Assembly (NCBI GenBank): GCA_027627225.1 | Contig: CM051029.1 | Coordinates: forward strand, 75,421,078 to 75,485,077 | Origin: Congeria kusceri | Taxonomy: Eukaryota; Mollusca; Bivalvia; Myida; Dreissenidae | Length of the DNA: 64,000 nucleotides | Direction of reading: 5' to 3' | Part shown: positions 47,255-58,362 of the stretch, piece after piece | Position numbering within the stretch: the stretch's first letter is position 1 | Layout of the letters: the number at the start of each line of letters is the position of its first letter | Notes under the pieces: model-generated | What the model was told of the DNA's origin: nothing | The model's database searches: none | Seen by the model: the letters and a program-made list of their open reading frames with translations, nothing else | Program-made: the position numbers and the translations under genes

Positions 47255-48238
47255 CTAGACTGCGCGAATCTCTGTTGACAAATGCTGCACTCGTACATCA
47301 GTGTGTGTGCGCATGTGGGAGTTCAATGATGAAGACTGGATGAACTTCTGCTTGCAGACTGTGTTCTCGTACCTACGGTCGTCACTGTGAATCCTCATGT
47401 GTATAGCCAGACCAATGCCCTTGGTGAAGGTCTTCGTGCACACGGTGCACTGGTGGGGCTTCTCGCCGGTATGGCCCCGCATGTGCACCTTGAGGTTGGA
47501 GGTGGAGATGAAGCCCCGGTCACACACGCTGCACCGGTGCGACCGCTCGCCCGTGTGACTCCTCATGTGTACGCTGAGGATGCTGGACGTGGTGAACTGC
47601 TTGCTGCACACCCGGCAGGTGTCACCTTTATCACCCGTGTGGACCTTCATGTGAACTGTCAGAGAGTCGCTCTGAACAAACCGCTTGTGACACACAGAGC
47701 ACTCGTACGGCATGTCTACCGCTTGTGACACACAGAGCACTCGTACGGCATATCTACCTCTTGTGACACACAGAGCACTCGTACGGCATGTCTACCTCTT
47801 GTGACACACAGAGCACTCGTACGGCATGTCTACCGCTTGTGACACACAGAGCACTCGTACGACATGTCTACCTCTTGTGACACACAGAGTACTCGTACGG
47901 CATGTCTACCGCTTGTGACACACAGACCACTACCTCGTGTATCCTCTTATGAACAGTCCAATGACCTTTAGTGACAAAATGCCTTCCCATATGTTGGACA
48001 CTTGAACTTCCTCTGACTTTCACGACTTAACATATAGATCTGTAACGATTTTTTCTGTTAAAGTATACTCCACACACTTCACACTCCACCCGAGGTGAGC
48101 TCTCGCCTGGAGACCCATGGCCTGCTCCCCTGTGCAGCTTCTGATGTCGCCTGAAGCCCTGCAGCTTTGAGAACTCTGCCTTGCACACAGATCACATGTA
48201 CCGGCTCACAGCTAGCTCTGAATTAACAGGCCCTGAGA
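47255..48238 (-). pseudogene. C2H2 zinc-finger gene, 3' exon, probably broken
   Basis: From 47710 down to 47255 the minus frame has four intact C2H2 fingers (YECSVCHKRF..., DTCRVCSKQF..., HRCSVCDRGF..., HQCTVCTKTF...) with TGEK/TGER linkers. A fifth finger (YENTVC) lacks its first Cys. Upstream (47930-48238), two or three more fingers can be read in pieces: RYM-stop-SVCKAEFSKLQGF then HQKLH; VECEVCGVYF; and FKCPTYGKAF, frame-shifted, then HWTVHKRIHE. The TGA at about 48203 replaces the first zinc-binding Cys. Between the two halves the first finger's coding sequence has expanded as a 38-bp array. Function in DNA binding is family knowledge. A shorter intact protein starting at 47710-47740 is possible. 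Confidence 0.8.
47679..47935. repeat. 38-bp repeat derived from a zinc-finger codon block
   Basis: About six and a half copies of CTTGTGACACACAGAGCACT followed by CGTACGGCATGTCTACC lie next to the intact finger array. The minus strand of the unit reads DMPYECSVCHKR, the start of the first finger. The 38-bp period breaks the frame in each copy. Confidence 0.93.
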
Positions 48239-48667
48239 AACATGGTCAACGGCACTGGTAATTTCATTTAGAACATCATGCACTGATGATTACACAAACT
48301 TTAAATGTCAAACAAAGAATTAAAATAATACCATTTCCAATTTTTTGTCACAGATTCCAAAGAGAAAGTACGTTATATGTATAGAACAGCATTCCTAACA
48401 TATTCACTGTATATTCCCTAATAATTAATACCCACGGGGGCTTTACATTTTCACAATGGGGACATTTTATGTTTTTGGTGTTCTGTTACATATACCAGTA
48501 TACAGAAAACATTATCATTTGTAGAGCAACTAACTTATTCTGGTCACAAAACAATGTTTAATTAAGTATTGTAAAAAATACAATTTTTGAAAGATTGTAA
48601 TTAGCATTCTTGTTAATAAACACTATTATGACAACTCATCTATAAATATAAAATATAATCCAATAAC
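48239..48667. other. Possible intron sequence of the zinc-finger locus
   Basis: A minus-strand acceptor candidate (GTTTCTCAG) lies just upstream of the finger exon at about 48234. Nothing else is recognised. Confidence 0.4.
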
Positions 48668-49731
48668 AAGAGGGCCATAAGGCCCTAGGTCGCTAACCTC
48701 AGGGGCTAAGGAACTGAACTGTTTGGGGCAAGTTTCTTAAAGATTCGGCAAAAAAATGTGGCCTCTAAAGTGTTCGAGCTTTCAACTTAGCATGGTGACC
48801 TAGTTTTTGACCACATGGGACCTGGTTCCGAACTTGTCCCAGATATCATTCGGACAAACGTTCTAAGCAAGTTTCGTGATGATTGGTCTATAAATGTGGC
48901 CTCTAGAGTGTTCACAAGCTTTTAGTTAAATATGGCCTGGTGACTTAGTTTTATACCCAACATGACCCAGTTTAAAAGTATCAAGAAGATTGGGCAAAAA
49001 ATGTGACTTGTAGAGTGTTCGCAAGCTTTTTCTTCAAGTTGCCCTCGTGACCTAGTTTTTGATCCCACATGACCCAGTTTCAAACTTGTTTGAGATATCA
49101 GTGGGACAAATGTTCTGAACAAGTTTAAAAAAGATTTGGTAAAAAATATGACTTCTATAGTGTTCACACGCTTTTTATTCAATTTGACCAAGTGACCTAG
49201 TTATTGACCCCACATGACCCATTTTCAAACTCATCTGATACATCATAAGAACAAATGTTCTGGGCAAGTTTCATGAAGATTGGGCTATAAATGTGGCCTC
49301 TGGAGTGTTCACAAGCTTTTCAACGTTTTCAATACAGGCATATGAGGAAAACTGCCCCGCCCTCTGGCGGCCATGTTATTCAATGGAGCGGAACCATTTT
49401 TGAACTCGGCCGATATATCATCAGAACAAAATCGTCAGAGCAAGTTTCATGTTGATTGGACCAAAATTGTTACTTCTAGAGTGTTAACAATCTTTTACTT
49501 CAATTGGACCTAGTTTGTGAACCCACATGACCCAGTTTGAACTCATCCGAGATATAATTGGCACAAATGTTCTTGGCAAGTTTCATAAAGTCTGGGCCAT
49601 TAATGTGGTCTATAGTGTGTTTACGAGGTAAATGTTGACGACGAACGACTAACGACAGACGACAGACAAACGGCGATCATGAAAGCTCATCATTAGCATG
49701 TTGTGTTATGGTGAGCTAAAAAAAATCAACA
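48668..49731. repeat. Interspersed repeat with internal near-tandem units of about 190 bp
   Basis: It starts AAGAGGGCCATAAGGCCCTA and ends CATTAGCATGTTGTGTTATG, GTGAGCTAAAAAA. Inside, phrases such as GTGACCTAGTTTTTGA, CACATGACCCAGTTTCAAAC and AAGTTTCATGAAGATTGGG, then GTGTTCACAAGCTTTT, recur about five times. ACGACGAACGACTAACGACAG precedes the tail. I remember this composition as an abundant bivalve repeat. There is no coding frame. Confidence 0.8.
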
Positions 49732-50420
49732 ATTGAATCGGGTCGTTTACAAAAGAAACGTTGCAGCTCTAGTTTGTTATTTTTTAAAACGTGTGTATTA
49801 CTTATGTAGCGTTTACCAAATGCACTTTAATAAACATTAGTCTGTCTGGTCAAGCAGCAGAGTAACAGACTTTAATTCTGAAGTCGTAGATTCGAGCCTT
49901 TTCAATTTTCTTGATTGTTAGAATTGTTTGCTTGGCTGGTCTTGATGCTTTAGTGTTAGCAGTTATAACATATCATGACATTTTAAAAAATCTTCAAAAT
50001 ATGTGAATAATATGTCAATTTAATGTTACTGAGATTGTGATTCATGATACATGTTAAAAAGCAAAAAAAAATATTATTGTGTCATTGTTGGTATCTATTT
50101 ATAGACGTTATAATTTTGTTTTCTAATTAAATAATTCATTTAAAATTCGCTTATTAAATTTTTATTTTCTTTCATACCATACACATATTACTAGTATATA
50201 ACTTCTAAACACATGTTATTAAAGTGCGATGTAGGCTCCTGAAACATCTCCGGACAACAGTTTTAACTGTTCCCAAAATGCCTATGAAATATGTGTATAC
50301 TACTGGTAGTAATCATGTATAACCCCACAGTAACAGTGCATTATGTACAGCATCAACTAAGACAATGGTGTCTTACTAAAGTAAAGATGTTATAACAATA
50401 AGGCCAGGTTAACTGCTTAC
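49732..50420. other. Spacer with a solo hAT-like end
   Basis: TTGAATCGGGTCGTTTACAA then GAAACGTTGCAGCTCTAG (49734-49772) matches the right end of the candidate at 2472-2905. The rest is AT-rich and unremarkable. Confidence 0.5.
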
Positions 50421-50650
50421 ATGTGAGATGTGAGAAGCCTAGCCCACCCAGCACAGTGTTCTCTACTTCTGGCTTCACTGAAGTAATCACAGGGTCCGGG
50501 CCACATGCATGTCCACTGTGGATTGCATGGATTTCCTGAATGTCCAGTGTGGTGGCAATGGTGTCCAGGATGTGCTCGGCCACGTGATGCCTGAGGCTGG
50601 TCAGGTCCAGCTGGCCACGGCCGCACGTGTCACACCAGAAGTGCCTCTCA
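50421..50650 (-). CDS. Possible zinc-finger exon upstream of the 47255 locus
   Basis: On the minus strand, a non-repetitive peptide follows the 39-bp array: GERHFWCDTCGRGQLDLTSL, then RHHVAEHILDTIATTLDIQE and HAIHSGHACGPDPVI. It ends at an ACAT/GTAAGC donor near 50420. The Cys-X2-Cys...His-X4-His pattern resembles a C2H2 finger. The donor leaves phase 1. This fits the acceptor near 48234, after which the frame runs into the finger with the nonsense codon. The acceptor would be a CAG near 50640 at the edge of the array. It is probably part of the same locus. Confidence 0.45.
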
Positions 50651-52318
50651 CCTGGCCCACAGGAGCTGGCACGTGATTTCAACTTTGCTTGGTCATCACA
50701 GGAGCTGGAATGTGATGTCAACATTGCTGTGTCACCACAGGAGCTGGTACCTGATGTCAACATTCCTTGGTCACCACAGGAGCTGGCACGTGATATCAAC
50801 ATTGCTTGGTCACCACAGGAGCTGGCACGTGATGTCAATACTGCTTGGTCACCACAGGAGCTGGTTCGTGATGTCAACATTGTTTGGTCATCACAGAGCT
50901 GGCACGTGATGTCAACATTGCTGTGTCACCACAGGAGCTCGTACGTGATGTCAACTTTGTTTTGTCACCACAGGAGCTGGTACCTGATTTCAACATTGTT
51001 GTGTAACCACAGGAGCTGGTACCTGATGTCAACATTGTTGTGTCACCACATGAGCTGGTACCTGATGTCACCATTGCTGTGCCACCACATGAGCTGGTAC
51101 TTGATGTCAACATTGCTTGGTCACCACAGGAGCTGGTACGTGATGTCAACATTGCTTGGTCACCACAGGAGCTGGTACTTGATGTCAACATTGTTGTGTC
51201 ACCACAGGAGCTGGTACCTGATGTCAACATTACTTGGTCACCACTGGAGCTGACACGTGATGTCAACATTTCTGTGTCACAACAGGAGCTGGTACGTGAT
51301 GTCAACATTGCTTGGTCACCACAGGAGCTGGTACGTGATGTCAACATTGCTTGGTCACCACAGGAGTAGGTATGTGATGTCAACATTGTTTGGTCACCAC
51401 AGGAGCTGGTACGTGATGTCAACATCGCTTGGTCACCACAGCAGCTGACACGTGATATCAACATTGATGTGTCACCACAGGAGCTGGTACGTGATGTCAA
51501 CATTGATGTGTCACCACAGGAGCTGGTACCTGATGTCAACATTGATGTGTCACCACAGGAGCTGGTACCTGATGTCAACATTGTTTGGACACCACAGGAG
51601 TTGGTACGTGATATCAACATTGTTGTGTCACCACAGGAGCTGGTACCTGATGTCAACATTGCTTGGTCACCACAGGAGCTGGTACCTGATGTCAACATTG
51701 TTTGGACACCACAGGAGTTGGTACCTGATGTCAACATTGTTGTGTCACCACAGGAGCTGGTACATGATGTCAACATTGCTTGGTCACCACAGGAGTTGGT
51801 ACGTGATATCAACATTGTTGTGTCACCACAGGAGCTGGTACCTGATGTCAACATTGTTGTGTAACCACAGGAGCTGGTACCTGATGTCAACATCGTTGTG
51901 TCACCACAGGAGCTGGTACCTGATGTCAACATTGTTGTGTAACCACAGGAGCTGGTACCTGATGCCAACATTGTTGTGTCCCCACAGGACCTGTACCTGA
52001 TGTCAACACTGTTGTGTCACCACAGGACCTGGTACCTGATGTCAACATGGTTGTGTAACCACAGGAGCTGGTACATGATGTCAACATTGTTGCGTCACCA
52101 CAGGAGCTGGTACTTGATGTCAACATTGTTGTGTAACCACAGGAGCTGGTACGTGATGTTAACATTGCTTGGTCACCACAGGAGCTGCTACACCACAGGA
52201 GCTGACACGTCATGTGAACATTGCTGTGTCACCACAGGAGCTGGTACCTGATGTCAACATTGCTGTGTCACCACAGGAGCTGGTACCTGATGTCAACATT
52301 GCTGTGTCACCACAGGGA
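50630..52318. repeat. 39-bp minisatellite, about 43 copies
   Basis: The unit reads GGAGCTGGTACCTGATGTCA, ACATTGTTGT and GTCACCACA, 39 bp in total. Variants are ACGTGATGTC versus ACCTGATGTC and TTGCTTGGTC versus TTGTTGTGTC. They mix along the array. The 39-bp period with stop-free minus-strand units (LTSGTSSCGDTTM) gives a 365-codon frame at 50874-51971 and others on both strands; these are spurious. The array abuts the possible zinc-finger exon at about 50640 and probably lies in its upstream intron. Confidence 0.95.
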
Positions 52319-52747
52319 CAATGATCATGTTAAGAACAGTTGAATCATTGAAGGTGGTCGTTATTGGATTTAGGAAACATGCCTGTAAAAAGACTTGTAA
52401 AAGTGATGTATCAAGAGGATTACAAGTTAAAATTGACAAATTCAAAACAAAATTGCACATGTACCACATGCTTACCTGATTAGTGTAACTGTTCTTATTC
52501 TTACTAAAAATGACGTCACACATGACGACACTCTCATCAAATGTTATTTTAAAGTTTTGTTAGATTGTGATATGGTATTGTTTTCTGCCGCTATTTGGCT
52601 TTTGTGAATTTAAATGGAATGTTGAAAACCAAAAACAGAAGACCAATACTAATAAAAGTAAATCAGTGCAGTAAGGTTATAGCTTGCATTCATATTTTGT
52701 TTATAATTTATATTTATAATAAATATAAATTATTGAATTAGCAAAGT
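52319..52747. other. Spacer between the 39-bp array and the large foldback element
   Basis: Nothing is recognised. It could be intron of the zinc-finger locus. Confidence 0.5.
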
Positions 52748-53027
52748 CTTAAAGGGACCTGTTGTCAGATTGAAGAATTGACAATTTTTCAACTTTCTGT
52801 CTCCGATTAAAAGAACAGTGTATACAAGATAGCAAAATAACACTACGGACCTAGAAAGATACTGTAAAAACCGTTTCGTTCATAAGTTATCATCAGTTGA
52901 AATTGATAAAATTATAAAGCGTTTGTAACGCTAAACTATGGAACGACTAGACTGTCTTATGTTGATTGTTGACATGCTGGATGGTTCATTTAAATGATGA
53001 TTGATTTTATTATAACAGATATGAGGT

Positions 53028-54035
53028 TATCGTGGTATGCTGTGTGTTTATGATAGTATGCTGTGTGTTTATGATAGTATGCTGTGTGTTTATGATAGTA
53101 TGCTGTGTGTCAATGATGGTATGCTGTGTGTTTATAATGGTATCCTGTGTGTTTCAGATGGTATGTTGTGTGGTTATAATGATATGCTGTGTCTTTATGA
53201 TGGTATGCTCGAGGTTATCATGGTATGCTGTGTGTTTATGACGGTATGATGTGTGTTTATGATGGTATGTTGTGGGTTTATGATGGTATGCTGTGTGGTT
53301 ATCATGGTATTCTGAGTGTTCATAACGGTATGTTGTGTGTTTATGATGGTATGCTGTGCGTTTATGATGGTATGCTGTGTGTTGATGATGGTATGCTGAG
53401 TGCTTATAATGGTATGCTGTGTGTTTATGATGGTAAGCTGCGTGTTTATACTGGTATGCTGTGTGTCTATGATGGTCTGTTGTGTGTTTATAATGGTATG
53501 TTGTGTGTTGATGATGGTATGCTACGTGTTTATAATGGTATACTGTGTGTTTATGATGGTATGCTGTGTGTTTATAATGGTATGTTGTGTGTTTATAATG
53601 GTACGTTGTGTGTTGATGATGGTATGCTACGTGTTTATAATGGTGTGCTGTGTGTTTATGATGGTATGCTGTGTGTTTATGATGGTAAGCTGCGTGTTTA
53701 TACTGGTATGCTGTGTGTTTATGATGGTCTGTTGTGTGTTTATAATGTTATGTTGTGTGTTGATGATGGTATGCTACGTGTTTATAATGGTATAGTGTGT
53801 TTATGATGGTATGCTGTGTGTTTATAATGGTATGTTGTGTGTTTATAATGGTATGTTGTGTGTTGATGATGGTATGCTGTGTGTTTATGATGATATGCTG
53901 TGTGTTTATGATGGTATGCTGTGTGTTTATGATGGTATGCTGTGTGTATATGAAGGTATGCTGTGTGTATATGAAGGTATGCTGTGTGTTTATGAAGGTA
54001 TGCTGTGCGGTTATCACGGTATGCTGTTCTTTTCA
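53028..54035. repeat. Left-arm 21-bp array of the foldback element, about 48 units
   Basis: Units read TATGCTGTGTGTTTATGATGG, with TATAATGG and TGATGATGG variants. A block with CTACGTGTTTATAATGG and AAGCTGCGTGTTTATACTGG recurs near 53420, 53520 and 53690, showing duplicated multi-unit segments. Stop-free frames (MLCVYDG repeats) are spurious. Confidence 0.95.
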
Positions 54036-54604
54036 CTCGATATCATTTTATTTGATATTATTTTCATTCGGAGCACTAGTTCTTTGACGTTGTCGCTTGA
54101 TAAATGTCACATGAATGGTGTGTAATCCGTATGACATCACTGTTTAATTGTGATGTATGATATTTTCACCCAGGCTTTATTTCTGTCCAGCCTAGCAAAA
54201 TAGCTCAATGTAAACTTGATCTGTTGTTGTATGGCTTATCGGCTAAGGTCGGACTACTTAGGTGTAGCGAGCAATTGGCTGTTAAACAAAATCAAAGCAG
54301 GGGGAGAATTAAAGATAATTAGGGAATGTGTGACACCAGGAATTTGCTAGAAAATTGTTAGTTTAGAAGAGAGCAACCACAATAAGATCATGGGAGTAGA
54401 GAAGTTGAAAAGCGCACTCCTTGCAATTGGGCATATTGCTTTATTGGATCTATTCCTTAATGAACGTATTGACCAGGGTTCGACCTTAACGCGTGTCCGT
54501 CGGTTCGTGACCTGTGACTTTTCGCTCGGACCGGTTGTCTTTGAAGGACAAACCCTGATCCAACATCAGATTTTTATAATAGCACAGCATATGATGTAAA
54601 CCAA
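54036..54604. other. Spacer between foldback arms
   Basis: Non-repetitive sequence of about 570 bp. A 69-codon plus frame (54390-54599) has no domain. I see no transposase fragment. Confidence 0.55.
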
Positions 54605-55945
54605 CATCACATCATGATAACCACACAGCATAACACTTTAACCACACAACAAACCATTATAACCACACATCATACCACAAAAACCTCATATAATATCGTT
54701 ATAACAACACAACGTACTATCATAAACACACAGCATACCATCCTAAACACACAGCATACCATGATAACCGCACAACATACCATTATTACAACACATCATA
54801 CTATCATAAACGCACAGCATACTATCATAAACAAACAACATACTATCATAAACACAACATACTATCATAAACACACAACATACTATCATAAACACAACAT
54901 ACTATCATAAACACACAACATACTATCATAAACACACAACATACTATCATAAACACACAGCATACTATCATAAACACACAGCATACGATCATAAACACAC
55001 AGCATACCATGATAATCTCACAGCATACCATCATAACAACTCAGCATACCATCATAAGCACACACCATAACATCAGAAACGCACAGCATACCATCATAAA
55101 CACACAGCATACCATTAGAACCACACAGCATACCATTATAAACACACAGCATACCATCATAAACACACAGCATACCATCATAAACACACAGCATACCATC
55201 ATAAACACACAGCATACCATCATAAACACACAGCATACCATTAGAACCACACAGCATACCATCATAAACACACAGCATACTATCATAAACACACAGCATA
55301 CCATCATAAGCACACAGCATACTATGATAGCCACACAGCATACCATCATAAACACACAGCATACCATTAGAACCACACAGCATACCATCATAAACACACA
55401 GCATACCATCATAACCACACAGCATACTATCATAAACACACAGCATACTATCATAAACACACAGCATACTATCATAACCACACAGCATACCATAATAAAC
55501 ATACAACATACCATTCTAACCACACAGCATACTATCATAACCACACAGGATACCATCATAACCACACATGATACCATCATAAACACACAGCATACCATCA
55601 TAAACACACAGCATACCATCATAAACACACAGCATACCATAATAAACATACAACATACCATTCTAACCACACAGCATACTATCATAACCACACAGGATAC
55701 CATCATAACCACACATCATACCATCATAAACACACAGCATACCATCATAAACACACAGCATACCATCATAAACACACAGCATACCATCATAAACACACAG
55801 CATACCATTATAACCACACATCATACTATCATGACCACACAGGATACCATTATAAACACACAGCATTCCATTATAACCACACAGCATACAGTCGTAAACA
55901 CACAGCATACTATCATAAACACACAGCATACCATGAAAACCTCAT
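54605..55945. repeat. Right-arm 21-bp array of the foldback element, about 62 units
   Basis: Units read CCATCATAAACACACAGCATA, the reverse complement of the left array. Variants include CTATCATAAAC and CCATTAGAACC. A segment with AATAAACATACAACATACCA, TTCTAACCACACAGC and ACACAGGATACC occurs twice (near 55493 and 55630), so the array also has internal block duplication. Frames of 163-316 codons are spurious. Confidence 0.95.
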
Positions 55946-56143
55946 ATCATAGTATATAATCCATCATCATTTCAATGAACCATCCAGCATGTCAATAGTC
56001 AACATCAGACGGTCTAGGCGTTCCATACTAAACGATGGAATAATTTGGAGTGTTTCTGTTGTTTTCGTTGAAATTGTTGACAACGCGTGGAACACTTACA
56101 GAAAGTACATAAAGTAAATAATGCAGGATTCTAGTCAGAAGTC

Positions 56144-56213
56144 AGAATAGCCGAGTGGATAAGGCAATGGCTTTTCAATCTGGTGGTCCAGGGGTTCAAA
56201 CCCCAGTAGGATA
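56144..56213 (+). tRNA. tRNA-like sequence in the right arm of the foldback element
   Basis: An A box (TAGCCGAGTGG) fits the eukaryotic consensus and a B box (GGTTCAAACCC) is near consensus, at normal spacing. The region GGCTTTTCAATCTGGTGGTC to TTCAAACCCCAG resembles the matching part of the tRNA-like sequence at 31709-31779. The acceptor ends do not pair, so it is not a working tRNA. It points outward about 140 bp from the element end, as in the 31576 element. Confidence 0.55.
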
Positions 56214-56355
56214 ATTGTTCTTTTCTTTTTTTTAATAAATACTTGTCTTGTTACTCTACTTAAGCTTTTTAGTTCAGATGCTTAAATCTCTCAAGGTGAG
56301 ACATTTAATGGCATACTTACAAAAATGCGAAAATCTGTTAATCAAGTCCCTTTAA

Positions 56356-57470
56356 TATATACACATGTTAATCCTCTACGTTCAGCTATTCTTTAAGTCA
56401 AACTTTCGTAGAATTCGGACACGTGGTGTAGGAGAAAATGATGTCAATTTGTAAGATGAACATGTAGTATACAAACTTACAGGATAAGGTGCGACATTAT
56501 TTTTTAGTACACCTATTTAATATAATATTGAACTTTAATTGCATTTAAGGAATGTCGTTTTGACACACCTTTTATATTATTGTTAACTAAATAAATAGAG
56601 GATATTTGTTGATTTCAGTAGAATATTGATTTTAATTCACGAGTGATCAAACAAATATATATTTTTCTATGATCTATGATCACGAGTGAATCAAAAATCG
56701 ATATTCTACCAAAACCAACAAATTTTGTTTTTACTTGATGCCTATATACGCCGTTTTGCTAAATTTAAAAATACTGAACTCCAGATGGGCTTAGAAATGT
56801 GCGTGTTCTTGTAGTTATGCCTTAACAGTAAAAACATGTGTAAAACCATCACCATTTGTGCAGAATTCAATGAAATACTGTCATAAACTGTACATTTCAT
56901 TGAAAAAGAGAAGTTGAGTTAGCTAGCACTTTCCTTGAGCACAGTATTCCAGATTTAAAAATACCGCAGCTTTTTCTAATACACGCACCTGATTCAAGTG
57001 TGCACATGAGCGACTCGACTAAACTTAACTGTCACATGATTGTCCTAAATATAAACGGCGCTATTTTTTAATTACTCTATGGGTTATAGCCTCTGGCCTC
57101 TGCAGACGCTATATATTTTAAAACGATAAAAAGGACAAAAACTATATAAAATCATTGTTTTTCAGGTAAATAAAAACATATTTGTCTATTGTACTGTGTT
57201 ATATAGGATTACATTGACCATTTGACATTTCCATAAGGGGAAATCACTCTGCGTAGAAGATTGAGGTCTTGGGGTTGACTACCGATTAGGCTACGTCTGC
57301 ATGTACTGATAATCGTTGTTGATGCGAGCATTTTTGCTCATTTAACTATATGACCGGAAAAGAAAACTGTTACTTGTTGTGGAGAAATATATGTAAGTCA
57401 TCTTATATACATATTTATGCTTAATATTCACTTTGTTATGTTTTAAAGGGAATATATACGATTACAGCAG
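56356..57470. other. Spacer
   Basis: Apart from the hairpin at 56604-56725, nothing is recognised. Confidence 0.5.
56604..56725. repeat. Long imperfect hairpin
   Basis: ATTTGTTG, TAGAATATTGATTTT and ATTCACGAGTGATCA on the left are mirrored by TGATCACGAGTGAAT, AAAATCGATATTCTA and CAACAAAT on the right. The arms are about 48 bp and the loop about 25 bp. It is likely a small foldback element. Confidence 0.8.
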
Positions 57471-57553
57471 CAACATTTCACTATCTCATATTACACTATC
57501 TCATATTACACTATCACATATTACACTATCTCATATTACACTATCTCATATAC
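57471..57553. repeat. 15-bp tandem repeat, 5 copies
   Basis: CACTATCTCATATTA is repeated with one CACTATCACATATTA variant. Simple local slippage. Confidence 0.92.
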
Positions 57554-58362
57554 AACACAAATGGGAGGACGAATATAATTGAGCAAAGTTAAAAATAAAC
57601 AGTTATATGTACAATATTTCATATGTTGTTCAAATAAGCTTTTTTTATAGTGACAAATATATTCCATTCTGTTACCCTGATAACGACACGTTTAATCGTA
57701 TTTGTGGGTGAAACAAAAAACGTGTATATTTAAAACATCGGCACAGTCAACACGCAACAAATAGTGGGGATTTCCCACTAGTGTACATGTCTAATGTACA
57801 TGAATGAGCTTTCGACTAGAAGACAAAAAATATTGTAACCGTGTTAAGCTCTAATTTCGGGGATTTTCCAATATCTGTTCTTCTGAACTTTTATTGTTAT
57901 TCATCATCGTTTTATCGGTTTTATTTTACTTTTATTTTTTCGTATGAAAATTTGATGAGATCATACATACCCTCTTTAAACAGGTTAAAATTTAACATTC
58001 CAAACGTGGGTGGGGTATGGAAAGATAATAAAACTAAGGCAAGAGATCTTATTTTTGGCATTGGATTTAATACCTTTATTTCAAATAGGTTATGAAATAA
58101 GAAAGAGAATGCCAGTACATTTATTTTTTATGCACGTTATTTTTATCCATAAAAGTTCTTAAATGTGTCATCAGTGTTTGTCAATGGAAAATGTATGCTA
58201 GAGTAGGCAATATTTAGAAGTTTTAAAGTATATAAAATAGGAATCGCATTGGGTAGCCAGTTCAGTATGTTTGTACATAATATTTGTGTGTGTTTATATT
58301 ACAGTATACCTTTGCAATAATACATTAATAATAATATATTAATTGAACTTTACTTGTTTCAG
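57554..58362. other. AT-rich spacer
   Basis: An 84-codon frame (57841-58095) shows no domain. Nothing else is recognised. Confidence 0.5.

Larger units (their letters stand above)
52748..56355. mobile_element. Giant foldback element (3.6 kb) with opposing 21-bp arrays as arms
   Basis: The ends CTTAAAGGGACCTGTTGTCA and GTCCCTTTAA are the family termini. The left arm runs through 280 bp of unique sequence (ACATGCTGGATGGTTCATTT near 52973) into about 48 copies of TATGCTGTGTGTTTATGATGG. The right arm has about 62 copies of the exact reverse complement, then the mirrored unique block (AATGAACCATCCAGCATGTC at 55974) and terminus. A spacer of about 570 bp separates the arrays. The right outer arm is about 125 bp longer than the left because it holds a tRNA-like sequence. 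No transposase is present. Confidence 0.93.

Noticed and set aside
48200..48206. TGA at a zinc-finger cysteine position as a selenocysteine codon
   Set aside because: The same locus has other frameshifts and a degenerate fifth finger. Zinc fingers do not use selenocysteine, and decay is simpler.
50353..51971. Minus-strand LTSGTSSCGDTTM repeat frame as a protein
   Set aside because: It is a by-product of a 39-bp array. Only the unique part below about 50650 looks exon-like.
54390..54599. 69-codon frame in the foldback spacer as an element-encoded protein
   Set aside because: Short, no domain, ends in the array edge, and no second copy in the window to compare.
52748..56355. CRISPR array reading of the regularly repeated 21-bp and 27-bp units
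   Set aside because: Units are contiguous with no unique spacers, no cas genes are present, and the DNA is animal with spliced genes.
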